From NCBI RefSeq assembly GCF_002224265.1, contig NZ_CP012881.1, positions 620,001-684,000 on the forward strand: a DNA stretch of 64,000 bases. The letters are read 5' to 3'. Below the pieces are notes generated by a model. The model ran no database searches. It was given only the letters and a program-made list of their open reading frames with translations, and was not told where the DNA came from. The position numbers and the translations under genes are program-made. This DNA comes from Vibrio vulnificus NBRC 15645 = ATCC 27562. GTDB lineage: Bacteria; Pseudomonadota; Gammaproteobacteria; Enterobacterales; Vibrionaceae. This document shows, one piece after another, positions 28,473-38,830 of the stretch (positions are counted from its first letter, which is position 1; each line of letters opens with the position of its first letter).

Positions 28473-30137
28473 ATGTGTTCAGTATTTGGCATTTTAGACA
28501 TTAAAAGCGACGCAGCGGCGCTTCGCCCTATCGCTTTAGAGATGTCGAAAAAACTTCGTCACCGTGGCCCAGACTGGTCAGGGATCTACGCATCAGACCG
28601 AGCAATTCTTGCTCATGAGCGTCTTGCGATCGTAGGTCTTAACAGCGGCGCGCAGCCTCTTTACAGCCCAGATAAAAAACTCATCCTTGCAGTAAACGGT
28701 GAAATCTACAACCACAAAGAAATTCGTGCTCGTTACGAAGGCAAATATGATTTCCAAACAGATTCTGACTGTGAAGTGATTCTCGCTCTCTACCAAGAAA
28801 TGGGAGCCGATCTCCTAGAAGAATTAAACGGCATCTTCGCTTTTGTTCTTTACGATGAAGAGAAAGATCAGTACCTAATTGGACGTGACCACATCGGTAT
28901 CATCCCGCTTTACCAAGGTTATGATGAGCACGGCAACTACTATGTCGCGTCAGAAATGAAAGCGTTGGTTCCAGTTTGCAAAACCATCAGTGAGTTTCCT
29001 CCAGGTAGCTACTACAGCTCAACCGATGCGGGCCCTCAACGTTACTACATTCGCGATTGGAATGAATACGCAGCGGTGCAAGGCAACAGCAGCAGCAAGG
29101 AAGAACTAACCGCAGCGCTTGAAGCGGCGGTGAAACGTCAGTTGATGACAGACGTGCCTTACGGTGTATTACTGTCAGGTGGACTTGATTCTTCTATTAC
29201 CTCTGCGGTTGCTAAACGTTATGCCGCAATGCGTATTGAAGACGACGAACAAACTGAAGCCTGGTGGCCTCAACTTCACTCATTTGCTATTGGCCTTGAC
29301 GGTGCTCCAGATCTCAAAGCAGCCCGTGAAGTGGCGGCGAAAATTGGCACTGTACACCATGAAATGACGTACACCATTCAAGAAGGATTAGACGCAATTC
29401 GTGATGTGATTTACCACATCGAAACATACGATGTCACGACCATCCGCGCGTCAACACCAATGTATTTGATGGGACGTAAGATCAAAGCCATGGGCATCAA
29501 GATGGTACTTTCTGGTGAAGGAGCTGACGAGATTTTTGGTGGCTACCTCTACTTCCACAAAGCACCTAACGCACAAGAGTTCCACGAAGAGACAGTACGT
29601 AAACTGCTTGCTCTCAACATGTTTGACTGTGCTCGCGCAAACAAATCGCTGGCGGCTTGGGGTGTTGAAGGTCGAGTGCCATTCTTGGATAAAGAGTTTA
29701 TCGATGTTGCAATGCGCTTGAACCCTGCGGATAAAATGTGTGGCAACGGCAAAATGGAGAAACACATTCTTCGTGAGTGCTTTGAGCACTACCTACCAGA
29801 CTCCATTGCTTGGCGTCAAAAAGAGCAGTTCTCTGATGGCGTGGGTTATGGCTGGATCGACACACTCAAGGCCGTTGCAGAAGAGAAAGTAACCGATCAA
29901 CAGATGGAAGCCGCAAAATTCCGCTTCCCATACAACACGCCAACAACAAAAGAAGGCTACGTATACCGCGAAATTTTTGAAGAGTTGTTCCCACTGCCAT
30001 CGGCGGCAGAGTGTGTCCCTGGTGGTCCATCAGTAGCTTGTTCTTCCGCTAAAGCGATTGAGTGGGACGAGTCCTTTAAAAACTGTATTGACCCGTCAGG
30101 TCGAGCAGTGAAAGCAGTGCATAACGAAGCGTATTAA
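28473..30137 (+). CDS. asnB: Asparagine synthase B (glutamine-hydrolysing)
   Basis: This enzyme makes asparagine from aspartate with glutamine or ammonia and ATP. At 554 residues it has the same length as E. coli AsnB. MCSVFGIL puts the glutaminase nucleophile at Cys2; RGPDWSG and LAVNGEIYNHKEI complete the N-terminal amidotransferase. The synthetase half carries the PP-loop LLSGGLDSSITSA and SGEGADEIFGGYLYFH. It is monocistronic: terminators lie on both sides. Confidence 0.97.
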   Translation: MCSVFGILDIKSDAAALRPIALEMSKKLRHRGPDWSGIYASDRAILAHERLAIVGLNSGAQPLYSPDKKLILAVNGEIYNHKEIRARYEGKYDFQTDSDCEVILALYQEMGADLLEELNGIFAFVLYDEEKDQYLIGRDHIGIIPLYQGYDEHGNYYVASEMKALVPVCKTISEFPPGSYYSSTDAGPQRYYIRDWNEYAAVQGNSSSKEELTAALEAAVKRQLMTDVPYGVLLSGGLDSSITSAVAKRYAAMRIEDDEQTEAWWPQLHSFAIGLDGAPDLKAAREVAAKIGTVHHEMTYTIQEGLDAIRDVIYHIETYDVTTIRASTPMYLMGRKIKAMGIKMVLSGEGADEIFGGYLYFHKAPNAQEFHEETVRKLLALNMFDCARANKSLAAWGVEGRVPFLDKEFIDVAMRLNPADKMCGNGKMEKHILRECFEHYLPDSIAWRQKEQFSDGVGYGWIDTLKAVAEEKVTDQQMEAAKFRFPYNTPTTKEGYVYREIFEELFPLPSAAECVPGGPSVACSSAKAIEWDESFKNCIDPSGRAVKAVHNEAY

Positions 30138-30166
30138 TCCATACGTCGTTCACGATAACAACAACG

Positions 30167-30195
30167 AAAGAAGGCACCCACAAGGTGCCTTCTTT
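30167..30195 (+). terminator. Terminator between convergent asnB and rfaH
   Basis: AAAGAAGGCACC and GGTGCCTTCTTT form a 12-bp stem with a 5-nt loop. It lies 29 bp after asnB and 24 bp before the rfaH stop and can serve both strands. Confidence 0.85.
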
Positions 30196-30219
30196 ACTAA
30201 GGTTTGTTGACCGCTCACT

Positions 30220-30726
30220 TCATCCTTTCAGTTCTAGGTCGCTATTTTCAATGCTCACTGGCACGGTCTGGGAGATCATTTTAACCAGCATGATTGAACG
30301 TGTTTCGCCATCTTGTTCTTGGAAAATGGCCTCGATACCCGCGAACTGCCCGCTTTTCACTTTGATCGAATCACCCGGTTTCGGCAAATTACTCCCCTGC
30401 AACGCACTTTGATGTCCCTCTTGTTCAAGAAGCTTGAGTTCATAAATCAAATCCCCTTGGAGCTCTTTTGGCTGCGCGCCAAACTTCACAAAATCCACCA
30501 CACCTCTGGTTGAACGAACAGTGGTAAACGTCGGGCCTATTTCAAAATCGAAGCGAACAAAAATGTAGGAAGGAAATAAGGGCTCACTCTTTGTTTGGCG
30601 TTTCCCACGCAGAATTTTTTCAACTTCTATGGTGGGATAGAAACACTCAACACCTTGGTTTTCTAAATGTTGCTTCGCTCGGATCTGCTCTCCGCGCTTA
30701 CAATACAGCAAATACCACTTTTTCAT
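30220..30726 (-). CDS. rfaH: Transcription antiterminator RfaH
   Basis: This 168-residue paralogue of NusG binds RNA polymerase at ops sites and boosts long operons for LPS, capsule, pili and toxins. The N-terminal NGN domain begins MKKWYLLYCKRGEQIRAKQH and contains PLFPSYIFVRFD and the RSTRGVVDFVKFG loop. The C-terminal KOW-type domain, from about 120, has GDSIKVKSGQFAGIEAIF. The length and the YCKRGE segment favour RfaH over NusG. I see no ops element in this window. Confidence 0.93.
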   Translation of the reverse strand: MKKWYLLYCKRGEQIRAKQHLENQGVECFYPTIEVEKILRGKRQTKSEPLFPSYIFVRFDFEIGPTFTTVRSTRGVVDFVKFGAQPKELQGDLIYELKLLEQEGHQSALQGSNLPKPGDSIKVKSGQFAGIEAIFQEQDGETRSIMLVKMISQTVPVSIENSDLELKG

Positions 30727-30860
30727 TTATCACTAGCCATCTATTTTTTGTTTATCCTAGCATTTCGCCAGACTATAGGAAATCGCGTGAGTTGCAATCA
30801 TACAAACCAATACATTTTGTTTGCTAAACGTTAATTCGCAGGACCAAAAATGGAATATTA

Positions 30861-30879
30861 GTTTCTAACACGTAGAAAC
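30861..30879. repeat. Inverted repeat GTTTCTA-N5-TAGAAAC
   Basis: The perfect 7-bp arms and 5-bp spacer give a dimer-type operator geometry. It lies upstream of the peptide transporter gene. The protein that would bind is unknown. Confidence 0.45.
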
Positions 30880-30900
30880 CACCCAAGCAAAACATTGGAA

Positions 30901-30921
30901 AACCTTTTATAACAAAAGGTT
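30901..30921. repeat. Inverted repeat AACCTTTT-N5-AAAAGGTT
   Basis: The arms are perfect over 8 bp with a 5-bp spacer, centred 41 bp from the previous repeat (about four helical turns). It could be an operator or an RNA hairpin in the transporter leader. Confidence 0.45.
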
Positions 30922-31031
30922 AAATACAAACCGAACAATCTACTGCCATTTAAAAATGTTTGAGTATTTAAACAACGAGGAGTATACGTATTCGCCTATA
31001 AAAAATTTCATAACTAGAATTAGTCAAACTT

Positions 31032-32420
31032 ATGCCAAACCAACATCAATATTTTGGTCATCCTCGTGGCCTTTTCCTTTTGTTCGGTACTGAACTTTGG
31101 GAACGTTTTTCCTATTACGCAATGCGTGCAATTTTAGTTTTATACCTCACCGACACCACCATCAATGGCGGTTTGGGCTGGTCTACCAAAGATGCCCTCG
31201 ACCTCTATGGCACCTACACAGGTTTGGTGTACATTACCCCCCTTATTGGTGGCTACCTTGCTGACAACTACCTAGGTCAGCGTCGTTCGATCCTGATTGG
31301 TGGCGCGTTGATGGCCATTGGTCAATTCACCCTAGCGCTTCCTGCTGATGCACTTGGCTTAGGTTCACTTCACACCTTCTATCTAGGCCTTGCTTTATTG
31401 ATTGCGGGTAACGGTCTGTTTAAACCAAATATCTCAACCATGGTGGGAGATTTATACCAAGAAGGTGATAACCGCCGAGATGGTGCGTTCACGATTTTCT
31501 ACATGGGTATCAACCTCGGTGCGTTGATCGCTGGTGTCGTGTCAGGTTCAGTGACCACGGAATTCGGCTGGAAAGCGGGGTTTGTTGCTGCCGGTATCGG
31601 CATGCTTATTAGCTTAGTGATGCAAATGGCCCTCGCACAATCATGGCTAGGAGATATTGGCCGTGAGCCAGCAGCAAAGCGCGATCTCGCTATTAAGAAG
31701 TCAGCCCAAAAAGAAGCCTTAACCAAAGAAGAAGTGGATCGCATCAAAGTGATCCTCGTGATGAGCTTGTTCACCATCGTATTCTGGGCGGGTTTCGAAC
31801 AAGCTGGCGGCCTAATGAATATCTACACCCAACAGTATACTGACCGCATGATCGGCAGCTTTGAGATTCCTGCTGCATGGTTTCAATCATTGAACCCATT
31901 TTTCATCATCACGCTCGCGCCAGTACTGGCTGTATTGTGGGTAAAACTGGGTAAACGCGAGCCGAATTCACCCGTTAAATTTGCTTTAGCGATGTTTTTC
32001 CTCGCGCTGGGTTTCTTATGTATGGTCGGTGCCGTTGTTGAACAAAGCGGTGATACATCGGTAAAAACATCCATGCTATGGCTTGTTGGCGCATTTTTCT
32101 TCCATACTCTGGGGGAATTATGTCTATCGCCCATTGGCTTATCTCTTGTCACCAAATTGGCGCCTTTGCGTCTCGCATCTTTGATGATGGGCGCTTGGTT
32201 CGGCTGTAATGCGATCGCGAACTACGTGGCGGGTTATGTGGGCTCTCACGTTGGCGAGCTAGGTGCTATGGCAATCTTTAGCGGTATCGCTGTCACTGCT
32301 ACTGTATCGGGTGTGATTCTACTTCTGTTCTCAAACCAACTTGTACGTTGGATGCATGGGGCTGAAAGTGGAAGTTCAACCGCAGAACAAATTGAAGAAC
32401 AACAAGCCTTAGTTTCTTAA
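31032..32420 (+). CDS. Proton-dependent oligopeptide transporter (POT family)
   Basis: This 462-residue inner-membrane symporter takes up di- and tripeptides with protons. The family signature ELWERFSYYAMRAIL is in helix 1, followed by TPLIGGYLADNYLGQRRSIL and the PTR2 motif region ITIFYMGINLGALIAGVV (here beginning FTIF). About 12-14 membrane helices are visible. It is related to E. coli DtpA/TppB, but the subtype is open. The start is set by similarity of MPNQHQYFGHPRGLFLLFGT to the family; no clear Shine-Dalgarno precedes it. Confidence 0.9.
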   Translation: MPNQHQYFGHPRGLFLLFGTELWERFSYYAMRAILVLYLTDTTINGGLGWSTKDALDLYGTYTGLVYITPLIGGYLADNYLGQRRSILIGGALMAIGQFTLALPADALGLGSLHTFYLGLALLIAGNGLFKPNISTMVGDLYQEGDNRRDGAFTIFYMGINLGALIAGVVSGSVTTEFGWKAGFVAAGIGMLISLVMQMALAQSWLGDIGREPAAKRDLAIKKSAQKEALTKEEVDRIKVILVMSLFTIVFWAGFEQAGGLMNIYTQQYTDRMIGSFEIPAAWFQSLNPFFIITLAPVLAVLWVKLGKREPNSPVKFALAMFFLALGFLCMVGAVVEQSGDTSVKTSMLWLVGAFFFHTLGELCLSPIGLSLVTKLAPLRLASLMMGAWFGCNAIANYVAGYVGSHVGELGAMAIFSGIAVTATVSGVILLLFSNQLVRWMHGAESGSSTAEQIEEQQALVS

Positions 32421-32444
32421 TTTGTGTCTAAAGTGCAAAAGCAT

Positions 32445-32475
32445 AAAAGCGCGCCAACGATTGGCGCGCTTTTTT
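32445..32475 (+). terminator. POT transporter terminator
   Basis: AAAAGCGCGCCAA and TTGGCGCGCTTTT form a 13-bp stem with a 3-nt loop and a T-run. The A-run on the left lets it act on the minus strand too. Confidence 0.92.
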
Positions 32476-32493
32476 ATGTTGAATGAACTAAGT

Positions 32494-33606
32494 TTACACT
32501 TTGAACTGTTTCAGTAGCTGGTTTACTTGTTCACCCAATCGCTTCATCGCCTGAGCGGATTCTGTGGTTTCAGACGATTGCACCAGTGTTTTCTCTGAGA
32601 TGTCGGACATATTGTTCACATTGACACTGACCTCATCCGACGCGATTGCCTGCTGATTCGCCGCTGTAGATATTTGCCCGATGGAATCGTTGATCTGGGT
32701 GATATAGCCTGTGATTGAGGTCAACGCAGATTCTGCCGAGTGCACCTGCTCTGCGGTTTGCTCAGCACTTTGACGGCTCTGGTGCATTGCCTTGTTAGCC
32801 AATTCGGCTCGCTGCTGCAAACTACCGATGATGGCCTGAATCTCTTCAGTCGACTCTTGGGTGCGCGATGCCAAAGAACGGACTTCATCAGCCACCACCG
32901 CAAATCCTCGCCCCTGCTCCCCTGCCCTTGCCGCTTCAATCGCCGCATTCAGCGCGAGCAAGTTGGTTTGCTCTGCGATACTGCGAATAACATCCAGCAC
33001 CGTACCAATTTGTTCACTGTCGGCTCGAAGTTGTTCAACCGTATCGCCAGCACTGGCAATTTGCTCGTTGAGTTTTTGCATTGACTGCGTTGCTTCCATC
33101 ACCACTTTTGAACCTTGCGTCGCAGAATCAGCCGTCGATTGTGAAAGATCCGCTGCCTGCTGAGCACTCGCGCTGACTTCTTGCGCACTCGCCGATATTT
33201 CCGTCATCGCCGACGCCGCAACCTGCGCCTGAGATTGCTGCTCTCGCACTTCACTTTGTGTGTCTCGTGCTTTTAATGCCAAAATCTCAGCCGCTTGCAG
33301 CATCTGGGCAGCCGCTTCGCTCATTTGACGAATGGCGTGCTGAAGTTTGCCTGCGAAGGTGTTGTAATGACCAGCTAATACATCAAGTTCATCATTACCA
33401 CTGGTAGGCACGCGTATAGTGAGGTCTCCTTCTCCTTGAGCAATATCTTGCAGCACATTGGTCGTTCTTTGCACTTTAACTATTAACGATCGCGTGATGA
33501 CAAAGGAGAACAACAAACCAATGACAATAGCAATCGCCGCGATACCATAAAGAAAGGTGATAGACTGTTCTGCGTTCTCATTGGCCAGCTCTGCCGCCTG
33601 CTCCAT
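32494..33606 (-). pseudogene. Methyl-accepting chemotaxis protein lacking its sensor domain (5'-truncated)
   Basis: The 370-residue product has one membrane helix (about 18-38, [20 protein letters not shown]), a HAMP domain (about 40-95) and a complete cytoplasmic signalling domain with the hairpin tip [20 protein letters not shown]. Normal receptors have a first membrane helix and a periplasmic sensor of 100-250 residues before this; both are missing. The ATG at 33606 has no ribosome-binding site, and the frame stays open upstream into what looks like intergenic repeat DNA and the hemH 3' end. I read this as a 5'-deleted remnant, though a short cytoplasmic-type receptor is possible. Confidence 0.65.
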
Positions 33607-33653
33607 TGAGCTAGCTATGCTATTTGGCTTGGATGAACACCGATAATCGGCAT
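33607..33653. repeat. Repeat-like segment at the chemoreceptor deletion junction
   Basis: This short segment between the hemH terminator and the truncated receptor holds the palindrome CCGATAATCGG (33640-33650) and GCTAGC near the junction. Its character differs from both neighbours and suggests a small intergenic repeat that may have taken part in the deletion. Only one copy lies in this window, so its repetitive nature is a guess. Confidence 0.3.
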
Positions 33654-33680
33654 AAAAAACGCCGCGAGATAAACGGCGTT
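33654..33680 (-). terminator. hemH terminator
   Basis: On the minus strand AACGCCG and CGGCGTT form a stem with a 9-nt loop, followed by a six-U run. It lies 30 bp after the hemH stop. Confidence 0.8.
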
Positions 33681-33709
33681 GAGGATAGGAATCTTGTAAT
33701 GAGAACGCA

Positions 33710-34669
33710 TTACCGCTCTGTAACGAGCCTTGCCATCATTTCAATGTGACTTGGGGTGTCGTTTAAGCAAGGAATAAAACGATACTGCTCACCGCCTGCA
33801 TGCAGAAAGCTTTCTTGGCCTTGCTCTGAGATTTCTTCTAACGTCTCTAAACAATCAACCGAAAACGCAGGGGTTATCACATCAAGAGACTTGATGCCCT
33901 TCGCGGGCAACGATTCCAACGTTTTATCCGTATAGGGTTGCAGCCACTCTTCTCGACCAAAGCGAGATTGATAGGTGGTGCCAATTTGGGATTTGTCCAA
34001 CCCTAATTCGAGACGCAGTAACTCGGTTGTCATTTCGCAATGCAGAGGATAGATATCGCCATTATCGGCGTAGCGTTGTGGAATACCGTGATAGGAGCAA
34101 AGCAGGTAATCCCCTTTGCCTTGCACCTGCCATGATTGACGTACCGATTCAGCCAATGCTTTGATATACAAAGGGTGATCATGATAGTCACGAATAAACT
34201 GAATACTGGGCACGACGGCAACCTTACGCAACGCGTGCGCAAGTGCATCGTACGCCGCTCCCGTTGTGGTGCCTGAATACTGGGGGTACAGAGGTAAAAC
34301 GCAAATCTCATCCACACCTTGAGCTTGAAGCTTGTTCACGCCATCAAGTACGCTGGGTGTGCCATAGGTCATACCAATTTCCACAGGGCAATTGAGTTTT
34401 GCCTGCAACTCAACTTGCTGTCGCTTGCTGTACACCATTAACGGTGAGCCTTCTTTCATCCAAACGGTTTGATAAAGCTTGGCAACCTTAGGCGAACGAA
34501 TAGGTAAAATGATGCCATGTAAAATAGGGCACCATAGCCAACGCGTCATATCCACTACACGCTGATCATGCAAAAACTGGCTTAAAAATCGTTTTACGGC
34601 TGGGGCCGTTGCTTCTTCGGGAGTTCCGAGATTGACTAAAAGCACTCCGCGTTTTTTTGTGTTGTTCAT
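33710..34669 (-). CDS. hemH: Ferrochelatase
   Basis: This enzyme inserts Fe2+ into protoporphyrin IX, the last step of heme synthesis. At 319 residues (320 in E. coli) it has [11 protein letters not shown] at the N-terminus, [12 protein letters not shown] with the metal histidine, and [15 protein letters not shown] near the C-terminus. An in-frame ATG at 34720 would add 17 residues, but [18 protein letters not shown] fits the family and has AGAGAAAG upstream. It lies downstream of adk, as in many gammaproteobacteria, but a terminator intervenes. Confidence 0.96.
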   Translation of the reverse strand: MNNTKKRGVLLVNLGTPEEATAPAVKRFLSQFLHDQRVVDMTRWLWCPILHGIILPIRSPKVAKLYQTVWMKEGSPLMVYSKRQQVELQAKLNCPVEIGMTYGTPSVLDGVNKLQAQGVDEICVLPLYPQYSGTTTGAAYDALAHALRKVAVVPSIQFIRDYHDHPLYIKALAESVRQSWQVQGKGDYLLCSYHGIPQRYADNGDIYPLHCEMTTELLRLELGLDKSQIGTTYQSRFGREEWLQPYTDKTLESLPAKGIKSLDVITPAFSVDCLETLEEISEQGQESFLHAGGEQYRFIPCLNDTPSHIEMMARLVTER

Positions 34670-34790
34670 ACTTTCTCTACGATAGTGGCTGAAGGTGGTT
34701 TTACGAAAAGGTGGCGACATCGATCAGTTGTGCAACGTCATTTGAGCCATTGCGAATAATGACAAAACTAAACTGCTGATGGCCATAATA

Positions 34791-34813
34791 AAAAAGCGAC
34801 CTTAAGGTCGCTT
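34791..34813 (-). terminator. adk terminator
   Basis: AAGCGACC and GGTCGCTT surround TTAA, with a U-run on the minus strand, 46 bp after the adk stop. Confidence 0.88.
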
Positions 34814-34858
34814 CACTATAACAAAATTCTGAAAACGGTTGATAATAGGTATTACCTA

Positions 34859-35530
<672 letters not shown>

Positions 35531-35585
35531 TTATACCGAAGCTCACTGCCAACTAGGCTATGCCCCACGGTAAGTTTCGGTATAA
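35531..35585. repeat. 55-bp palindromic element upstream of adk
   Basis: The perfect 10-bp arms TTATACCGAA (35531-35540) and TTCGGTATAA (35576-35585) enclose 35 bases with a small inner GCC-aacta-GGC stem. It lies just upstream of the adk start (28 bp from it). It has the look of a REP-like Vibrio intergenic repeat or a structured 5' leader of adk. Confidence 0.5.
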
Positions 35586-35766
35586 GTGTTCTTCAAATTG
35601 ACAATAAAATAGGCGTGCACATTACACGCCTGTGGATTTCGTTTCAAGTTGGCATTCTACCACATAATTTCTCGTTCTAGAGTCAGTTAAGACTAAAGAA
35701 TGTTCAAGCTCTCACAAATCGCTTTGGAAACCATCATTTTTTTGCATGTTGAATGCCGATACATAC

Positions 35767-35792
35767 AAAAAGCCCGCAAATGCGAGCTTTTT
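35767..35792 (-). terminator. htpG terminator
   Basis: AAAAAGC-C-CGCA pairs with TGCG-A-GCTTTTT with one mismatch, a 2-nt centre and a U-run, 17 bp after the htpG stop. Confidence 0.8.
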
Positions 35793-35808
35793 GGTGATTT
35801 TGGCCTTA

Positions 35809-37713
35809 TTAGCCCTTAGTCAAAAGCGAGTTAATGGCCGTTAAGAACTGGCTAGGATCTTCCATTGAGCCACGTTCCGCCAACATCGCTTGGCCGAGTA
35901 ATACCTCAACCCAGCGGCCAAACGCTTCTTCATCCGCTTCATCCGCCATTTGCTTAACCAGCGTATGATTTGGGTTAATCTCAAAAATGTACTTCACTTC
36001 AGGAACAGCCTGACCTGCAGCAGCCAGTAGCTTAGCCATCTGCGTGCCCATTTCGAAATCGTCGGTCACCACCACCGCTGGGGTATTCGCTAGCTTAAAG
36101 GTGGTACGCACCTCTTTCACGCGATCACCCAAGTAGCTCTTGGTGCGCTCAACCACTGACTGGAACTCTTGCTCCGTTTCTTTCTGCTTCTCTTTCTCTT
36201 GCTCATCTTCAAATTGGCTAAGATCAAGGCCTGCTTTCGTGATTGACTGGAACTGTTTACCATCAAACTCTGTTAGGTAGTTCATCAACCATTCGTCAAT
36301 ACGGTCAAACATTAAGATAACTTCAAGACCTTTGGCTTTAAACTGCTCCAAGTGAGGGCTGTTTTTCGCTGCCGCATAGCTGTCTGCTGTGAGGTAGTAG
36401 ATCTTATCTTGGCCTTCTTTCATACGCTCAACATAAGACTCAAGAGAAACGGTCTGCTCTGCAGAGTCCACTTCTGTTGAGGCAAAGCGTAACAACGCCG
36501 CCACTTTCTCGCGGTTCGCGTAATCTTCAGCGGGGCCTTCTTTCATCACCAAGCCAAATTCTTTCCAGAAGGTTTGGTATTTTTCTGCGTCATTTTTCGC
36601 CAAGCGCTCAAGCATGGTTAAGACACGTTTGGCACACGCACTGCGTAGCGATTGAGTCACCTTGTTGTCTTGCAAGATCTCGCGAGAGACGTTGAGCGGC
36701 AGATCGTTGGAATCAATCAAACCACGCACAAAACGCAGGTAAGATGGCATGAATTGCTCAGCATCATCCATGATGAAAACGCGTTGAACATAGAGTTTAA
36801 GACCAGATTTATGGTCACGGTTCATCATATCCCAAGGCGCTTTCGAGGGAATATAAAGGAGGCTGGTATAGTCGTTTTTGCCTTCTACTCGGTTGTGGCT
36901 CCAAAGTAATGGGTCAGCAAAATCGTGAGAGACATGCTTGTAAAACTCCTGATACTCTTCGTCTGAGATATCGGATTTATTACGCGTCCAAAGTGCTTGA
37001 GCTTTATTGATTTGCTCCCACTTCACCTCTTCTGTTTCTTTGCCTTCTTCATCGCGAACGCGGGTTTGAATAAAAACAGGAATGCCAATGTGATCGGAAT
37101 ACTTACCAATCACATCACGTAAACGCCACTCGTTAAGGAACTCTTTGCCGTCTTCACGCATGTGCAGAATAATATCAGTACCACGTGATTCTTTGGTAAT
37201 GTCTTCAACGGTGTATTCACCTTCACCTGCAGAATGCCAAAGTACCGCTTGGTCTGCGCTAAGACCCGCCGCTCGAGTTCGTACCGTCACTGCATCAGCC
37301 ACAATGAAGGCTGAATAGAAACCGACACCAAACTGACCAATCAGCTGAGAATCTTTTGATTGCTCTTGAGATAGTTTAGAGAAAAACTCCGCCGTACCAG
37401 ACTTGGCAATGGTGCCCAAATGCGAAATAACCTCTTCGCGGCTCATACCAATCCCGTTATCGGAAATCGTCAGCGTGTTATGTTCTTCGTTAAAAGAAAG
37501 CTTCACGCCCAATTCTGCATCATTTTCATAAAGAGCAGGATTTGACAACGCTTGAAAACGCAGTTTATCGGCAGCGTCGGAGGCGTTGGAGATCAACTCA
37601 CGTAGGAAGATTTCTTTATTGGAATACAGTGAGTGGATCATCAGATGGAGAAGTTGTTTTACCTCTGACTGAAAGCCACGAGTTTCTTTGTTATTTGCTA
37701 CTGTCTCGTTCAT
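35809..37713 (-). CDS. htpG: Hsp90-family chaperone HtpG
   Basis: This ATP-dependent cytosolic chaperone has a GHKL ATPase domain (about 1-230: [43 protein letters not shown]), a middle domain and a C-terminal dimerisation domain. It is 634 residues long from the ATG at 37713. A GTG two codons upstream also fits the frame, but GGAG sits five bases from the ATG and overlaps the GTG. It is divergent from toxR, an arrangement known from V. cholerae, where heat shock affects both. A possible sigma-32 promoter lies upstream. Confidence 0.97.
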   Translation of the reverse strand: MNETVANNKETRGFQSEVKQLLHLMIHSLYSNKEIFLRELISNASDAADKLRFQALSNPALYENDAELGVKLSFNEEHNTLTISDNGIGMSREEVISHLGTIAKSGTAEFFSKLSQEQSKDSQLIGQFGVGFYSAFIVADAVTVRTRAAGLSADQAVLWHSAGEGEYTVEDITKESRGTDIILHMREDGKEFLNEWRLRDVIGKYSDHIGIPVFIQTRVRDEEGKETEEVKWEQINKAQALWTRNKSDISDEEYQEFYKHVSHDFADPLLWSHNRVEGKNDYTSLLYIPSKAPWDMMNRDHKSGLKLYVQRVFIMDDAEQFMPSYLRFVRGLIDSNDLPLNVSREILQDNKVTQSLRSACAKRVLTMLERLAKNDAEKYQTFWKEFGLVMKEGPAEDYANREKVAALLRFASTEVDSAEQTVSLESYVERMKEGQDKIYYLTADSYAAAKNSPHLEQFKAKGLEVILMFDRIDEWLMNYLTEFDGKQFQSITKAGLDLSQFEDEQEKEKQKETEQEFQSVVERTKSYLGDRVKEVRTTFKLANTPAVVVTDDFEMGTQMAKLLAAAGQAVPEVKYIFEINPNHTLVKQMADEADEEAFGRWVEVLLGQAMLAERGSMEDPSQFLTAINSLLTKG

Positions 37714-37766
37714 TTTCACTCCAAAGTTCTCTAATTGGGTGGGAAATCAATCGCTTGTTACGTAAC

Positions 37767-37792
37767 ATATGGCTGACAAATGTAAATTCAAG
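37767..37792 (-). promoter_or_regulatory. Possible heat-shock (sigma-32) promoter of htpG
   Basis: On the minus strand CTTGAAT (37792-37786) is followed by AGCCATAT (37774-37767), resembling the sigma-32 consensus CTTGAAA and CCCCATNT. The 11-base spacer is slightly short, so the call is tentative. It would give a leader of about 45 nt. Confidence 0.4.
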
Positions 37793-37945
37793 GTCAATTG
37801 TGGTAAAAACGCTGTTTTTTTAGATAAATTTAATTATCCTATTGAGCTAAATACATCTAAAGAAGCATAAGAGATGTTGGTCTAAGCGCTTATTGCGCAA
37901 ATAAGCACCAAAAAACGCTGAATCATCGATATAAAGAAGAACCTC

Positions 37946-38818
37946 ATGAGTAATATCGGCACTAAGTTTGTAATCGCACAGCGATTTGTTTTCGATCCTA
38001 ACAGCAACACATTACTTGATCAGGCTGTCAACAATGAAGTGACTCGATTAGGTAGCAATGAAAGTCGAATTTTACTTCTGTTATCAGAAAAACCTAACGA
38101 GGTGTTAACTCGTAACGAGTTGCATGAGTTTGTTTGGCGCGAACAAGGTTTCGAAGTCGATGATTCCAGCCTAACTCAAGCGATTTCTACCTTACGCAAA
38201 ATGCTCAAAGACTCTACAAAGTCCCCTGAGTTTGTGAAAACGGTTCCAAAACGTGGTTATCAGTTGATCTGTTCGGTTGAGCGCATTAACCCGCTCCTGT
38301 CAGATTCAACCAACAACGTGAATGACGCAGCTTCTGAAGCATTAGATCAAGAAGAATTAGAAAACGAAATCAGTACTGACGCGGTTCAAACATCCTCGTC
38401 AGAAATTGGTAGAGATGTCGCGCATAATGCTGGCACGTCAACAAAGATGGCCGCGTCGCAAAAAAATTGGCTAATTAAAGGGCTATTCTTGTTAGCCGCA
38501 CTGCTGCCACTCTGCGTTGTCTTACTCACCAATCCGTCGGAGTCTAAGTTCCGTTTACTGGAAAATGTCAATGGTGTGGAAGTGCTCACTCCACTGAATC
38601 ATCCACCATTACAAGCTTGGATGCCTTCTATTAGGCAGTGTGTTAATAAGTATGCAGAAACGCATACTGGCGATTCTGCTCCAGTAAAAGTGATCGCGAC
38701 AGGTGGCCAGGGTAATCAGTTGATCCTCAATTACATCCACACACTTCCACATTCAAACGAGAACGTGACGCTGAGAATTTTCTCAGAGCAAAACGATCTT
38801 GGTTCTATCTGTAAATAA
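37946..38818 (+). CDS. toxR: Transmembrane transcriptional regulator ToxR
   Basis: ToxR is an inner-membrane regulator of porin genes, bile response and virulence in vibrios. The cytoplasmic winged helix spans about 5-110, with TRLGSNESRILLLLSEKPNE, VWREQGFEVDDSSLTQAIST and KTVPKRGYQLIC. A variable acidic linker follows (about 112-170), one membrane helix (about 175-195) and a periplasmic domain with two cysteines (IRQCVNKY and GSICK), which can form a disulfide. Linker and periplasmic part differ from what I remember of V. parahaemolyticus, useful for species typing. toxS follows directly. Confidence 0.98.
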   Translation: MSNIGTKFVIAQRFVFDPNSNTLLDQAVNNEVTRLGSNESRILLLLSEKPNEVLTRNELHEFVWREQGFEVDDSSLTQAISTLRKMLKDSTKSPEFVKTVPKRGYQLICSVERINPLLSDSTNNVNDAASEALDQEELENEISTDAVQTSSSEIGRDVAHNAGTSTKMAASQKNWLIKGLFLLAALLPLCVVLLTNPSESKFRLLENVNGVEVLTPLNHPPLQAWMPSIRQCVNKYAETHTGDSAPVKVIATGGQGNQLILNYIHTLPHSNENVTLRIFSEQNDLGSICK

Positions 38819-38830
38819 ATGAGGTGCACA

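Larger units (their letters stand above)
30727..31031. promoter_or_regulatory. rfaH-POT transporter divergent region with two inverted repeats
   Basis: This 305-bp AT-rich gap between divergent genes holds two perfect inverted repeats, each with a 5-nt spacer: GTTTCTA/TAGAAAC at 30861-30879 and AACCTTTT/AAAAGGTT at 30901-30921. They lie 150 and 110 bp upstream of the transporter start and look like operators. I find no convincing ribosome-binding site before the transporter ATG. Confidence 0.55.
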
